A DNA stretch of 64,000 nt from Cladorrhinum sp. PSN259 (GCA_033725935.1 MU867098.1:248001-312000); one strand, 5' to 3'; positions 52,979 through 64,000 are shown, numbered from the stretch's first letter. Notes: generated from the letters alone by a model not told the origin. Translations and numbers: made by a program.

Positions 52979-54042
52979 ATTGGGCTGAAGGTGGAAAAGA
53001 ACGCCGGTGTCTTCTTTCTATCTCTTGGGGTTTTGCCAGCGATGAAACGGGCAGAACGGGCACAATTACGGGGCAACGACATGTAGTACACTCTACACAT
53101 CCTAACAAGAGTAATACGAAGTCGACCAAGCAACTGCGCCTATGAAGAAACAATTCCGCCAAGGACCGTGAAATGAGTTTTTTTGGGGTGGAGGAGTTGG
53201 CGGGGATAGAGAATTTATTCGGACAAAACTTCTGCATTCAAAAGAAAGGGTTCATCATTTCGCTCGGTCAAAAATACGATTCCTGCCTCCCTCTCAATTA
53301 CCTACTCCTCCTTGGGTTTTTATTTCCTTTTCTCTCGGGAGGTGATGATAGCCAGCCAAGCCAAATGCCGGATTTTGATGACGTCTATGGGACAAATGTG
53401 AATAGAAGTTTTTAATGGTCTAAAACTTTGGGGTGGGGGGTGTTGCTTGCCCCCTTTCCACCATGAGTCAAGGGGAATGTAAAAACCGAGTCAAGAACTT
53501 TCCTGGTGCAGGTTCCGGTGTTTGTTTGTCAAGAAATGATGGTGAATTTCTTCTTTTGATATCAAGCGTTTGACGTTTCATGTTTGTTCAGGATACCTTA
53601 ATATCAACCTGTTCCAAGATGACTTGTGCATAACACAAGGCAGCCCCCCCTCCCCCCGTTCGCCGTCCTCTGCCCAGCAGTATCAAGAAGGCATTTTCAC
53701 ATCTACATACACCAACAATGCATATAACATTTGCAAAGAGATTTTTTATTTTTTATAGATACAAAACAATGGTATAAGACGAGCACAGTAACTAAAGCCA
53801 AATGACGAAAGACCTCCCGTCCCGTCCACCTTCCACCCGTCCGTTAACTTTTAATACAAAAAATGAATAACTTCGACAAAAAGAATACCGCTATCCATCC
53901 TCTGATTAGGCTCTCTCTCGTCCCAAAATAACAACCCCCCCCCCCCCCCCCCCTCCCTCCCCTTTCTTCCCACTTTATTGCAACCCAAAAAGCAGCCGCA
54001 ACCAAACCAGCTAGCCCACAAGTTCCCAACGTGATCTGGCTC
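52979..54042. other. convergent spacer, rps10 / nuc-2 3' ends
   Basis: 1.06 kb without a gene. A tract of 19 C occurs at about 53935-53953. Short frames show no recognisable content. Confidence 0.6.
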
Positions 54043-57000
54043 TCACACATCAATACTCTCATTAAACCTCAGCACCCCATTCCCCTTCAACACGCCATCA
54101 ACGCCGTTAGGTAACCTAGGGAACGGGTCAACCACCATGCCTCCTCCTCCTCCTCCACCCAGTCCAAACTCAGGGACAGGGACAGGATGGACGGGCCGCG
54201 GTTTCTCCCCAGACTTATCGACCACCAGCGCAAGTCCGTGAGACTTGATTGCATCCACGAGGGCTGGTACCATGTCCTGTTTTCATCATCATCATCATCC
54301 CATTAGCATTCCCACTTCGAAAATCATAAAAGGATGTAGAAAAGAAGGAGTAGGCGGAAAAGACTACTTACCAGCAACCTCTCGCAGCAAACCAACCCCA
54401 TCAAGTTATTACTCTGCGCCGTCCTCACGGCCTCCTTTATACTTGTACTTGTGCCCTGACCCTGACCCTGTCCGTTTCCTGTAACTACCTCTTTACCAAG
54501 ATCATTACCCAAAAACACGGCAAAGTTTGGTTGCTTCCAGTTCAGCGCCGCGCACACCAAACCATTGTAGCTAGAAAACACTACCTGGCTTTGTCCTCCT
54601 CCCGACAGAGAACCACCAGACTGTTTATTTAAGATTCTCTGTGCTCGTGCGTGATCGAATACCACAGCCAGTATCGAGTCCACGAAAGAGTTGAGTTCTA
54701 CCCCGACGTCTGGCGAGTACAAGACCTGTACGTTCACGTGCATCCCTCTTGGTAAGAGACTCAAAGCATCCTGTAATGTTAGACCACCCGAGTTTGAAAG
54801 GATCTGGTGAATGACGGAGATGTCGGTATTTGAGGGTAAACTGGTCGGTGGCGGGGACGTGATAGCGCGGAATTGAGACAGCGTAAGTCTCGAAACGGGG
54901 ATTTCAAGATTCGGTGCTGGCACAGCAAAGTGAGGCCAGAGGACGGGGATATTATCTGCCGTGTGCTGGACGTAGATTCTTACGAAATCGCCTGAGAGGG
55001 AGGAGCCGGTGACGAACGTTGTGGTTGCTGCTGAGATTGGTGTAGGGATAGCAGGGGCGAGAGAAGAGGTCTCGAATTGGTTGTTTATTGTTGTTGCTTT
55101 CCAGTACGTTTCGAAGTCGGTGATTTCGAGAGGTTTGCCCTGGAATGGTTTGATTACCTGGACTTGGAAGGTAATCTGGCCGATGGCGCGGAGGCGAGGG
55201 TCGAATAGTGGCAGACAACAGGTGGTGCTAGCCTTGAACGTGCTGGGAAGTGCGACGGTTTTGGCAATAACCTTTGCGCCGTAGGCTGGGAAAACATCAA
55301 AGTCCAGAGTAAAAGAATCCAAGCTGTCAATTTGGAACGAGACAAGCCGGGTGTCTTCCTGGAAAGGAAGCATGATGTTCTTGGGGATGACGTCTGAGAC
55401 TTTTGAGGAGATGGTCAGCCGGGCTGCTGGGTACTTGCTGTTGTGGAAGAAGAGCAGGGGCTGTTCTCCATTGCCGCCAAAGGTGATTTGTACGACAGTT
55501 TTGTTGTCCAGGAAGTTGTGGCCATATCGCCGCAGAGGAATGATGGGCGGTGGCAGTTCGAGAATTGGGATGGCGTCGGCATCAAGGGCCATGGGCTCTG
55601 GAGCGCTGCTGCTCATCATTGGAGCCAGCGGGCCTCCTATCTGTCTTGCCATGGGGCTTGCTGTCTTGTGCTTGTTCAGCGGCGTAAGAAGCCTCATGCA
55701 TTCAAGATGACCTTCCCAGGCTGCGTAATACATGGCAGGAAGATCCTTCTCATCCAGAATATTGGGATCTGCCCCAACGTTCAGTAATGCCTGAAGGCAC
55801 GGTACGTTTCCTTCGCTTGCGGCATGTACGAGTGGTGTCCAGCCATAAAGCTTATCGATCTGGTCCAGGTCGGCTCCGTAGTTCTTTAGCAGAAGAAGAA
55901 GTTCTGGCGTTTGTCCTGACCTGGCAACCAAGTGTTGGGGGTAGAGGCCTTCAGCATCAGCTACTATCTGAGCTCCATGCTTGAGCAGCAGCTCGGCAAT
56001 AGCTAATGAGCCATGTTCGCACGCCAGATTAAGAGGTGCGTGATCAGTATCAGACACTGGATCCAACCGAGCTGATCTTTCTAGTAACCTAGCGACGCAA
56101 TCGTAGTGTCCGTGAACAATCGTATGGATTAGTGGCGTATAGTTGTCGTGATCGATAAGGTTGATAGTTTGAGGAGCAGACGAGAGCAAAGCATCAAGCA
56201 TATCCAGTCGACCGTGGATACACGCATAATGAAGCGGTACCCGCCCATATACGTCCGTCCTGTCTACAGCAACTCCCTTTGACAACCCATATTGAAGGAC
56301 AAATGAGTTGCCATAGATGGCAGCCTGGTGCAAACAATTTCTCTCGTTGATGTCATCTTCAGATTGGATATCCACCAAGCCCGTTTCGAGCAGCACGTGA
56401 AGTGCTTCGAGTGGCCCTTCGTTGATGGAGGCGAGGAACGTCCTCGTAACCCGTTCAATCATCGAGATATCCACGGAACCGCCACTTGATTCCGCAGTGG
56501 CCCTCATGCGCCCCAACAAGTCCCGTAGTGACTCAAGATTGCCAGACAACACGGTGTCAAGAAGTAGCGTATCAGCATCACCTTCATCAGTCCCTAGTAG
56601 ATGTTGGCTGCTGACGATATGGTCTGGCCGAGTCTCGAAGCTAACGTTTTCGCCCTCTGACCAGGCACCCAGTTCTTGAAGACTCGTCGTCGCCTGGTCT
56701 GAGAGTTCACTGATCACAGTGGCGTTGAAGAAGGGTTGGACCTCTACTGCTCTGGTTAGATACAGCTCCTTGGTCTTTGATTTTGACGTCTTGTCCCATT
56801 TTTTGAGGATCTTGGAGAAAGCAGTGCCGTTGATCTCTACGAACTGCTGGAGCTTGTTCAGATCATTGGCAAACTGCTGGAAGCCCTCCTGGAGAGTGGT
56901 GAATTTGGCAGACCGCCTTGATATGCCATGTCGTGACTGGAGAACCTTCTTTTTGTCCAAAAGAGTTTTTAGGCGAATTTTGAGTTCGGCCTCTTTTTGC

Positions 57001-57435
57001 AGATAGAAGGCATTGACCTTTTCTAGCTCTCGTTCCTATTCAGGGGTCAGAATCTTGGATGAGATATCTTTGGCGCCTTTGGCAGACAAAACTCACTAAT
57101 TGGAAGAAAAAGGTGGCTTTATTTGCCTGAAGAGCAGCCTGTGAGTCAAGTGGCTGCCCTAATGCACCGTGATGTGCTGCATCATTCTGAGCAGGAATGA
57201 CAGGAGTAGCAGAGAGCTTCTTGATGAGCTATTTAAAGAAGGCTAGTTAGATTCCCAGTTTCTTTCCTTTGGTGGAAGAGGTTACGTGCCTTCTTGAGTG
57301 CTTTGTAGTTCACAAAAGTAGCAGCATACTCGGGGACCTCGAGCTGCCTCTTCTGGATGGTTTTGCCGAATTTCCTAACACATGTTTTAATTGCCTGTCT
57401 TCTGGGCTGTACGAAGTGTGAAAAAGAACTCACAT
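54043..57435 (-). CDS. nuc-2: PHO81/NUC-2: SPX-ankyrin-GDPD-like phosphate sensor and CDK inhibitor
   Basis: Five exons, 57435-57434, 57374-57290, 57228-57097, 57035-54372 and 54276-54043, 1038 residues (Neurospora NUC-2 is similar in size). It senses low phosphate or inositol pyrophosphate and inhibits the Pho80-Pho85 type cyclin-CDK, letting NUC-1/Pho4 activate phosphate genes. The N-terminal SPX domain starts MKFGKTIQKRQLEVPEYAATFVNYKALKKLIK, with the later SPX helix FQQFANDLNKLQQFVEINGTAFSKILKKWDK. About six ankyrin repeats lie at 305-515 (YGRVPLHYACIHG, YGWTPLVHAASEG). A degenerate GDPD-like domain follows (about 700-1038). The start codon is split AT|G by a 59-nt intron and intron 2 uses a GCACGT donor. 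A CACGTG lies 159 bp upstream. Confidence 0.95.
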
Positions 57436-58605
57436 TCTGATGAGATCTTGAGAGCTGGTCGGAAGCTCGAGAGGAGCAAACTCAAGCTATGCTCTCTTAT
57501 ATGTCGTGTGGATGGATCTGAGAACAGCTGCCTTTTATAGAAGAAACGCTATCAACCCAGATCGGATGTTAATTCTGCGTTGCATACAGCCGCACGTGGC
57601 ATGTAGAACTTGAAAAAAATTGACTAAACGTCCAGAGTCGGATAACCATTCACTAGCTATGAGCTAGGAGGTAATGGGGGTGTTGGACGAGGGATGTGTG
57701 TGTGTACCTCGCTTGGGCCGATAGAGGGGCAGCCACTGTGCAATGCAGTGGGCGGCAGATGGGAGGGTTTATTTAGGTAGTTAGGTAGGCAGGACGGGAC
57801 GATGAGACGGGTCCCCTGTTGAATCTTGATTGGATAAGCGAGAGAAATACTTTCTTGGGAAACGCAGTTGGTAGTCTTTCTTGCCTTTCTCCCGTCATAA
57901 TTCACCCAAGACATGCGGTTGCAAAAGGTTGACGGGATCGATGGGGATGCCAAGGTCATGGACAGCTTCCCAGAGCGGGCCCGGCTCTGATCTGGGGGCT
58001 TCGGGAGGCGCTGAAGTTCAAAACCGGGGTGCCAAGCGGCCGGCAGCTCGGGTATCCCTAGAACAAAAAGGCTTGGTCTACGGTATTCTGGACTTTGCAC
58101 AGAAAGACGCTCTATCACTCTTTTTTTTTCTACTTGTGTTGCATGTACGGGATACCCGAAAAGCGCTTCCATTATCCCTGGCCCACAGGTCCTCAGCTCT
58201 GATATTGGTCCCGGGGGAGAAAAAGCACACGACCTGACGGTTGTATTCCTCCAAATAAAAAAAATATAAAGGGCCCGCGTGATAAGAGCGAAACTTTCAA
58301 TCTTCAACAAAAATAGACCAATCAGATGCCAGAATCCTCCCTCGTGTCAACCTTCACTTGATGTCCAGGGCTGATGGGCCTACTGCAAGTACAAGGCAAG
58401 CGCTGTTGAAGAAAGCTCCAGTGCGGGGCAATTTTACCCTCGGATGAGGGGCAACAGCTCAGATAGCGAAAGGGGGGGCAACATGCTCGCGGTCGACGAT
58501 ACGAGGTCACAATCATACCTAAAACGGATCTTGCTCCTCTTGAATTGCAATTTCTCGGGCAAAAGAAAATAAACCAAAACCAAAATCCTCCAGTCCATTT
58601 TACCC
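57436..58605. other. promoter region of nuc-2 and 3' flank of the CUE5-like gene
   Basis: 1.17 kb without a supported gene. A minus-strand open frame at 57657-58310 (217 codons) starts with TTG, is Pro/Ser-rich and matches nothing I recognise. The CACGTG at 57594-57599 is listed separately. Confidence 0.55.
57594..57599. promoter_or_regulatory. CACGTG box upstream of nuc-2
   Basis: A CACGTG E-box in the context GCCACGTGCGGC on the minus strand, 159 bp upstream of the nuc-2 start codon. CACGTG is the core bound by the Pho4/NUC-1 bHLH activators. It could place nuc-2 under feedback from its own pathway; this is inference. Confidence 0.45.
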
Positions 58606-60165
58606 CTATTTGGCAGCGGAGCCGGCCTTAGATTTATCTTCCACCAGACTGTCAGCCATAGCATCCGCCGTAGCTTGTCTCAGTCTCTCGGTGTCCTCCA
58701 ACTTGATCTCCTTCTTGTCCTTCACATCTCTCTCATCATCACTATCTCCGAGACTGAAGGGGTCATTGTCTGCAATGGGACTGGGCTCCACAGCAGACAG
58801 CGGTTGCCACTTGCTCGACTTGGCCGCGCTCGTCTGAGCGTCAGCAGCATCGCTGGGCTTCACCTTGGGCGACGCGTTGTATGCATCAATGTCCTCGACT
58901 CTATCGCTAAAGGCAACTCTCCTGCCATCGCTCGGCTTGGGCGACTTGGATGGTGGAGGCGGCCTAAAGACATTGGGATTGCTGTTGAACGTCCGCTGGT
59001 TTTGCATAACCGGAGCTGTACGGAGGGATGATGTTAGACACTGTCCATCTGCAGTCTTGGGAAAAGGCGGCAAGAACTCACTTCCGTCGTTACGGAACTT
59101 CATGCCGGCAAAGTCGTCACTCAACAACTCAGGGTCCGCGTCATAACGATCGTAGTCGGCACTCCGCCTGACCGGGCCCTGATCTCGAGTGGGCCGTCCT
59201 ATAAATGAACTACTTCCATGAGCGCGCCCATCATCCTCCTGCTCATCGAGAGTCTCGTTGATCTTCTTCTTGATGTCGGTGAACCAGCTGTTGAATTTGG
59301 TCTGTGTCTCAACGAATCCCTTGCGCAAGCTCTCCTTGATTACCGGCAGATCATCATCAAGGAAGCTGTGTTCGCGGTCGTCGTCTGAGCTGGGCGGCCG
59401 TATACCAGTCTGCTGCCTACCTCGCGGCGCAGGGGCGCCACCGTACCCTCTATTGGACGTTCTCGACTCGTACGCCCCGACGTTCTCAAAATGCTCGGCC
59501 AGTTGCCGGGCGTAACGTTCATCGGCTTCAAGCTGTGCGCGGTCGGTCGAGGTGGGACCTACGGGTGCTGCCGTAGGTCTCGGGGGAGGAGGAGGCGGCA
59601 CGTCTTGCTCAGCAGCCTCGGGATCTGTCATCTCTAGAAGCGCATTGAATGCCGGCTCAACCTGGCCTCTGCTGGCAGTGAGGACCGCCTTGATGACGGT
59701 CATTTCGATGGATGGGAATGCCTCCTTCAAAGTCTGCTGGTGTTGCTGAGCCTCGCTGACCGGCCGAGGTGGCTTGGGAGGAGGTATCTCTCCTGTTGCT
59801 GTAGGCGCATTCTGTGTAGTGCTTTTAGTAGTTGTATTAGCAGCGGCGGCGCTGGTTGCGTTGTCTTCTACGGCCATGACTCCTGTGTCCTGATCGTCGT
59901 CGTCCAAATCGAGGGGTCTCGCGGTTGTTGGTGACTCGGGCGCAGGGGGGATTTTGTTCTTGAAATTGTTCTTGTGTTAGAAATCGGAAAAGACAAGGAA
60001 TCTTGTGGCGAATATGAATGTAATGAGGGCAAGGCGTTATCGTGGGCGCATGAAGCCACACACGGGAGCACGTTTTAAGATTTTGGGGGGTTCAAGATTC
60101 AGGCAATGCAAATGAATGCGAACCTAGAATGCGGCCAAACTTACAGCATCAGTGGGAGCAGACAT
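58606..60165 (-). CDS. cue5: CUE-domain ubiquitin-binding protein (Cue5-like)
   Basis: Three exons, 60165-60145, 59958-59082 and 59015-58606, 435 residues. The CUE domain is near residues 60-105: QTLKEAFPSIEMTVIKAVL with the Phe-Pro motif, then ASRGQVEPAFNALLEM. Yeast Cue5 binds ubiquitin and Atg8 and acts as an adaptor for autophagic clearance of aggregates. Further features are poly-Pro, LEADERYARQLAEHF and an amphipathic segment FVETQTKFNSWFTDIKKKINE typical of fungal Cue5 relatives. Exon 1 encodes only MSAPTDA. For exon 2 two AAG acceptors in frame are possible (59970 or 59958); I chose 59958 because it lies 18 nt from the branch A. Intron 2 (66 nt) is stop-free and in frame. Length is close to yeast Cue5 (411). 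Confidence 0.85.
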
Positions 60166-60958
60166 GATGGAGGGCGGATAGGGGGTGACGGACAGGGTGG
60201 CTCGAAAATCAATGGAATTGCAATCAAAAGCTGGTTCAGTTGTGAATGCAACAATTTAGAAGATCAGGGGAGACCACTAGATAATGGGGAAACATGGAGA
60301 ACATTTCCCCCTTCTGAAGCTGTCGCATGTGAGGGCGCTTGGGTCACGGTGGCCAGCGAGATTACGTAGCCCCTCACTGCGACCCACCCCCCATTCCCTT
60401 TCTCTTGAACAGCATCCATCCGATGAGCCACAAAGTTGTCGTGCTATTAGTCTTATCGATAAGACATTCGGCACTTATGGAAAGTCAGACATTGAGGTAC
60501 CGCAATTTGACTTTTGGGTCCGACGTTTAAGAGATACAATCTTTTAACGGCTCATAAAATAGGATATAAGTAGGTCTGATGCATTAATATAGTCTCCGAG
60601 GGTATTACACATTTCTTAGAACCCATCACTAGATAGTCTCCAAACAAAAATCTTCCCCAGATACTTGCTATCCTGTAACACTGCCAAGCATTCCCGATAA
60701 GGAACCGCCATGCGCGCGCGCTCAACCCCCCAGTGACGTCTCTCCTCCCAAATCGGTTCAGTAACACAAACAATCAAGGTGCTCGGCGATCAACTATCGA
60801 TTATCCGTTTACGAATACCACACCTACGCTTTTACGTACACCTCAAGCTTATCACTCTATTACTCACCCACCAGCTTCACTCTCTCGACGATCACCGCCA
60901 TCCCCTCCCGCGCCTCCTCCTCCAAACAGCGCGCTCTGTCCAGCTTCAAGCGATCAAA
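60166..60958. other. bidirectional promoter, CUE5-like / vps20
   Basis: 793 bp between divergent starts. A CRE-like TGACGTCT lies at about 60734. No gene is supported. Confidence 0.6.
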
Positions 60959-61725
60959 ATGGGAACCTCAGGCTCAAAAATAACAGCTCAAGACCAGTAC
61001 ATTCCGTCCCCCCCTTCCTTTACTCTATCCATTCTAACACAATCCAGAGCAATACTAGACTTAAAAACCCAGCGCGACAAGCTCCACCAGTACCAAAAGC
61101 GCATCACCTCCCTCACCCAGCGAGAAACAGAAATAGCCCGCACCCTGCTAGCCCAAAACGACAAACCGCGCGCACTCTTGGCGCTCAGAAGGAAAAAATA
61201 CCAACAGTCCCTCCTGGCGCAGACAGATTCCCAGCTGGAACAGCTAGAAAAACTTGTGTCGTCGGTCGAGTTCGCCCTCATCCAAAAGGATATCGTTTTC
61301 GGTCTGCAGCAGGGGACAAAAGTGCTCAAGGAAATACACAAAGAAATGGGCGGGATAGAGAATGTGGAGAAATTAATGGGGGAGACTGCGGATGCTATTG
61401 CTTATCAGCAGGTGAGTTTATTTTTATACCTACCTATACCAATTTACATATATTATTGGGGGGTAAAAAGGATGGGACTGATGAATTTGAATTTAAAAAG
61501 GAGGTGAGCGAAATGCTTGGAGGCAGGATATCAAACCAGGACGAAGACGAAGTCGAAGCGGAGCTGGAAGCTTTGGAGGCAGAAATGAGTGGCAAGACCA
61601 AGGTTGCGAGGGAAGAAGAATTACCTAGTGTGCCAGATACTAGGTTACCTGAACGACAACACGAAGAGCCAACACGACAGGAACAAACGAAAGTGCCGGA
61701 AAGGAGGGAGGCAATGTTGGCTTAG
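60959..61725 (+). CDS. vps20: ESCRT-III subunit Vps20 (CHMP6)
   Basis: Three exons, 60959-60996, 61048-61411 and 61501-61725, 208 residues. Vps20 nucleates Snf7 polymerisation on endosomes for multivesicular-body sorting. Gly2 in MGTSGSK is a myristoylation signal. Splicing out the first intron recreates KITAQDQAILDLKTQRDKL, the family's first helix; this 51-nt intron has no stop and keeps frame, so a simple reading would insert 17 foreign residues. The rest is the charged Snf7 coiled coil (IARTLLAQNDKPRALLALRRKKY) and YQQEVSEMLGGRISNQDEDEVEAELEALEAEM, the Vps25-distal helices. The second intron ends with an AAG acceptor (61500), chosen over an earlier AAG because it restores YQQEVSEML. Length fits CHMP6 (about 201). 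Confidence 0.93.
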
Positions 61726-62414
61726 TTATGATGATGATGATGACGACGACGACAATGGAATGGTACCTAGAAGCCAAGCTCGGTACATGAGAGTTTTTCG
61801 GCGTACTGGGTGTTTAGTTCGGATTTCGGTTTAAATACAGGGCAGGATCTTTGGACCTATAGATCATACATAAGACAGACACATATATATCCCACATCGC
61901 AGTTTACATGCAGGGAGAAGAACATAATACTATGCTTGCTCGTGAGACTTTTACAGTATTCCATACAATTGTCCATTTATAATTCAGCGCAAACCAAGTT
62001 TATGTGAATTTCAATCCTCGCCTTCTCCCCCTTATCACTCCATATCGATGCTGTATGCCGTGGATGGTATGTAAGCCTGGGTATAAACACGAAAAATGTT
62101 CCAAAATCAAATGCAGCATTCCTCCATGCACCCGTTTATTCCCGTACCGCCTTGGGCCATCCCCAAAAAAATCTGAATAAGGGCGAGATCCGTAGAGCGC
62201 TCGTACAAAGTAAAACCCGTCTTCTAAATGCAAGACAAAAAACAAAGCCAAAAAGCACCGTTGCTTCTCCTGAGTCGTCGCGGGACTAAACGCCAAATCG
62301 TCGTCTACTCTACCCATAAATTACACTTCGTTGAATAACCCTGATCGGGACATGTACACAAGAAGTTGTTGTAGTGTTTCCACCTGTGACGGAGTCGAAA
62401 AGGGGCTGTTGAGC
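61726..62414. other. convergent spacer, vps20 / terminal gene
   Basis: 689 bp between 3' ends. It starts with a GAT/GAC triplet tract at about 61728-61754; otherwise nothing recognisable. Confidence 0.6.
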
Positions 62415-64000
62415 TTAGTCATCAAGGATGATGATTTCATTCCCCCGGCCATCAAAGCGACGATGATAAATCGGCTGATTCTCGTAACCAGAATGAGCCC
62501 CATGAGGAACTGAAGCTCTGTAAGCGGGATAATTTTCCATTTTGATCGGCTGCCCTTGGCGGTCTGTATATGAAACACTCTCGCGTCTTGAAATAGTCAG
62601 CTTAAAAGAATTAGCACAAGCTGCGCCGATTCACTTACCCTGGTGTAGTATGAACAAACTCATACCCAACGACACGTTCAGTCCTCTGTGGCTGCGCTCG
62701 ATGCCCCTCAGATCCCCTATGATCCGTGACCCCGTTTGCTGGCAAGAAAGCCGGTTGCTCATATCCAGCGACGTCCTGTTCAGTTCGCCGGTAACGCGAC
62801 TGGACATCGTGGAGATCGTGGACATCGTGAACAGGGCCGCTGTTATACGACAATTGTGTCCTTTGATCAGCAGGCAATGGGATTGATCCATATTGCTTTG
62901 GAAACTTGTTGGCAACTCGAAGAATCTGAACACCATTTGGCAAGCTGTCCATTACGTGACCGTTGCTTCTGTTATCATAACCTGATTCATAAACTTCTCC
63001 ATGGCTAGGATCAGCTTCCTGGATGCGCCTGGATGTTCTAATGGGAAGGTGTATCGGGTCTTGCAAATGCCCCTGAGGAGTCCTTTGCTGCCTGGATGAC
63101 TGCCTATTGACTGGGTCGGAGTCCTGGATATAAATCGGATGGGCCGCCGACCTAAGTACGTGCCCGTCGTCATCTACCCATATGGGCTGCAACTCCGTTC
63201 TAGGGGGTGCAGCAAGTTCGCGGCGTTCTTGGCCGCCATTATATCCTGATGGGCTATAAGTCGGTGAATAAGGCCCGGCATGGGAGTTTGGTGCCATGGA
63301 CATCCGGCGTTGATCAGATCGCGGAGGTAGCTGGATAAAACCTTCATTATTCCCGGAGGTGTGGTAGTCCTGGAATTCCCTAGCTTTGTCCAGGGGCACC
63401 ACTGCACGGTATGCTACTCGCCGGGTATCAGTGCCACTGACAACATCTGGCTCGGCGGGAGGACGCCAGACAGGGTACCCTGATGGAGAAGCCGTCTCAA
63501 TGGATTGCAGTGGTTGGTCCTCAGAGCGCGGCGCATGATGGGCAGGCCATTCACGTTCGATAACACGATGCAATTGAGACCCAACTATAGGTCCAGCGCC
63601 ATTGCCATGGGTGCTTGGGGGAGGATAATACGCGCTCACAGGAGGATTCCGGTGTTGATTGTCACTGAACGCGTGACGGTTCCTGGCTTCTGCGAGATCA
63701 GTAACCTGGTGAAGCGAAGTCCCAAAAGCTTGGTGCCGTGTATGGTGAGGTGCCTCCCGTGGGCTGCCACTCATCACCGCTTTTCCGTACTCCGGTTGCT
63801 CAGGGTGGCCGGGAAGCCATGGTTGCGGGCCATGGCTGGCAGGCCTACCCGTTGGCACCGGAGCCGTTGGAGCTCTGGTAGATCGGTTCTGTTCAAGTCG
63901 TTGTCGCTCCACAGCCTGTTCCCAAACGGCTTGATAACGGCTAAACCCTCTCTTCCCCCACTTGGCTTCCTTCTTCTCCCGATCACGGCGATCACTCTTT
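62415..64000 (-). CDS. low-complexity protein of unknown function, 5' end beyond the window
   Basis: Two exons seen, from the window edge to 62639 and 62586-62415; at least 510 residues, open through the edge, so the start is missing. The visible N-terminal part is strongly basic (RRDREKKEAKWGKRGFSRYQAVWEQAVERQRLEQ), the rest is Pro/Gln/His/Arg-rich and probably disordered, with no recognised domain; the last residues are GRGNEIIILDD. The 52-nt intron (donor GTAAGT, branch GCTGAC, acceptor TTTCAAG) splits a Gly codon. The basic segment faintly recalls the C-terminal region of fungal DUF2293 proteins, but I would not assign it without the missing part. Confidence 0.7.

Noticed and set aside
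57657..58310. 217-codon minus-strand frame upstream of nuc-2
   Set aside because: Begins with TTG, Pro/Ser-rich, no domain or splice continuation.
1..64000. CRISPR array, intact transposon, or secondary-metabolite cluster
   Set aside because: No regularly spaced repeats, no transposase or polymerase genes, and no PKS, NRPS or terpene cyclase; CRISPR is not expected in a fungal nucleus.

Overview
The window is nuclear DNA from a filamentous ascomycete, most likely a Sordariomycete and possibly Sordariales. The reasons are short introns (about 50-90 nt) with GTRNGT donors and CTRAC branch points, a NUC-2/PHO81 phosphate sensor, a fungal UDP-galactopyranose mutase, two large fungal hybrid histidine kinases, an NCE101 family gene, and intergenic DNA full of homopolymer and microsatellite tracts. 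There are no operons; neighbours are arranged in tandem, divergent or convergent orientation. I rebuilt exon structures by hand from splice signals and protein-family continuity. Every multi-exon model keeps one frame to its stop, except the last gene, which runs off the window.

Layout. 1-16 kb: tRNA-Val(AAC), a 2022-residue PAS hybrid histidine kinase (minus strand), then 4-hydroxyphenylpyruvate dioxygenase (minus) divergent from a TTC36-type TPR protein (plus). 16-27 kb: NCE101 (minus), ribosomal protein L27 (plus), a TPT/nucleotide-sugar type transporter (minus) and UDP-galactopyranose mutase (plus). 27-35 kb: a 2397-residue single-exon hybrid kinase with pseudokinase, AAA-type ATPase, GAF, histidine kinase and receiver parts. 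36-46 kb: four minus-strand genes (CHY/RING E3 ligase of the RCHY1 type, TDP2-like phosphoesterase, GET2, SEC31). 47-53 kb: compact alternating small genes (PPIE-like RRM protein, MLRQ/NDUFA4-like mitochondrial protein, COX12, SDE2, RPS10). 54-64 kb: PHO81/NUC-2, a CUE5-like protein, VPS20/CHMP6 and the 3' part of a low-complexity protein cut by the window edge.

Functional themes are two-component signalling (two hybrid kinases 17.6 kb apart, transcribed away from each other), tyrosine catabolism (HPPD beside TTC36, whose mammalian relative is reported to stabilise HPD), cytochrome oxidase-linked proteins (MLRQ-like/COX12 divergent pair), membrane traffic and ubiquitin (GET2, SEC31, VPS20, CUE5, RCHY1), phosphate sensing, and splicing (SDE2). 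The most informative unusual features are at gene-structure level: a start codon split by an intron and a GC-AG intron in PHO81, stop-free in-frame introns in CUE5 and VPS20, a 16-nt microexon with a NAGNAG acceptor in the MLRQ-like gene, and short upstream ORFs abutting or overlapping the starts of the kinases and the RING ligase. I saw no CRISPR array, no intact transposon and no secondary-metabolite cluster.
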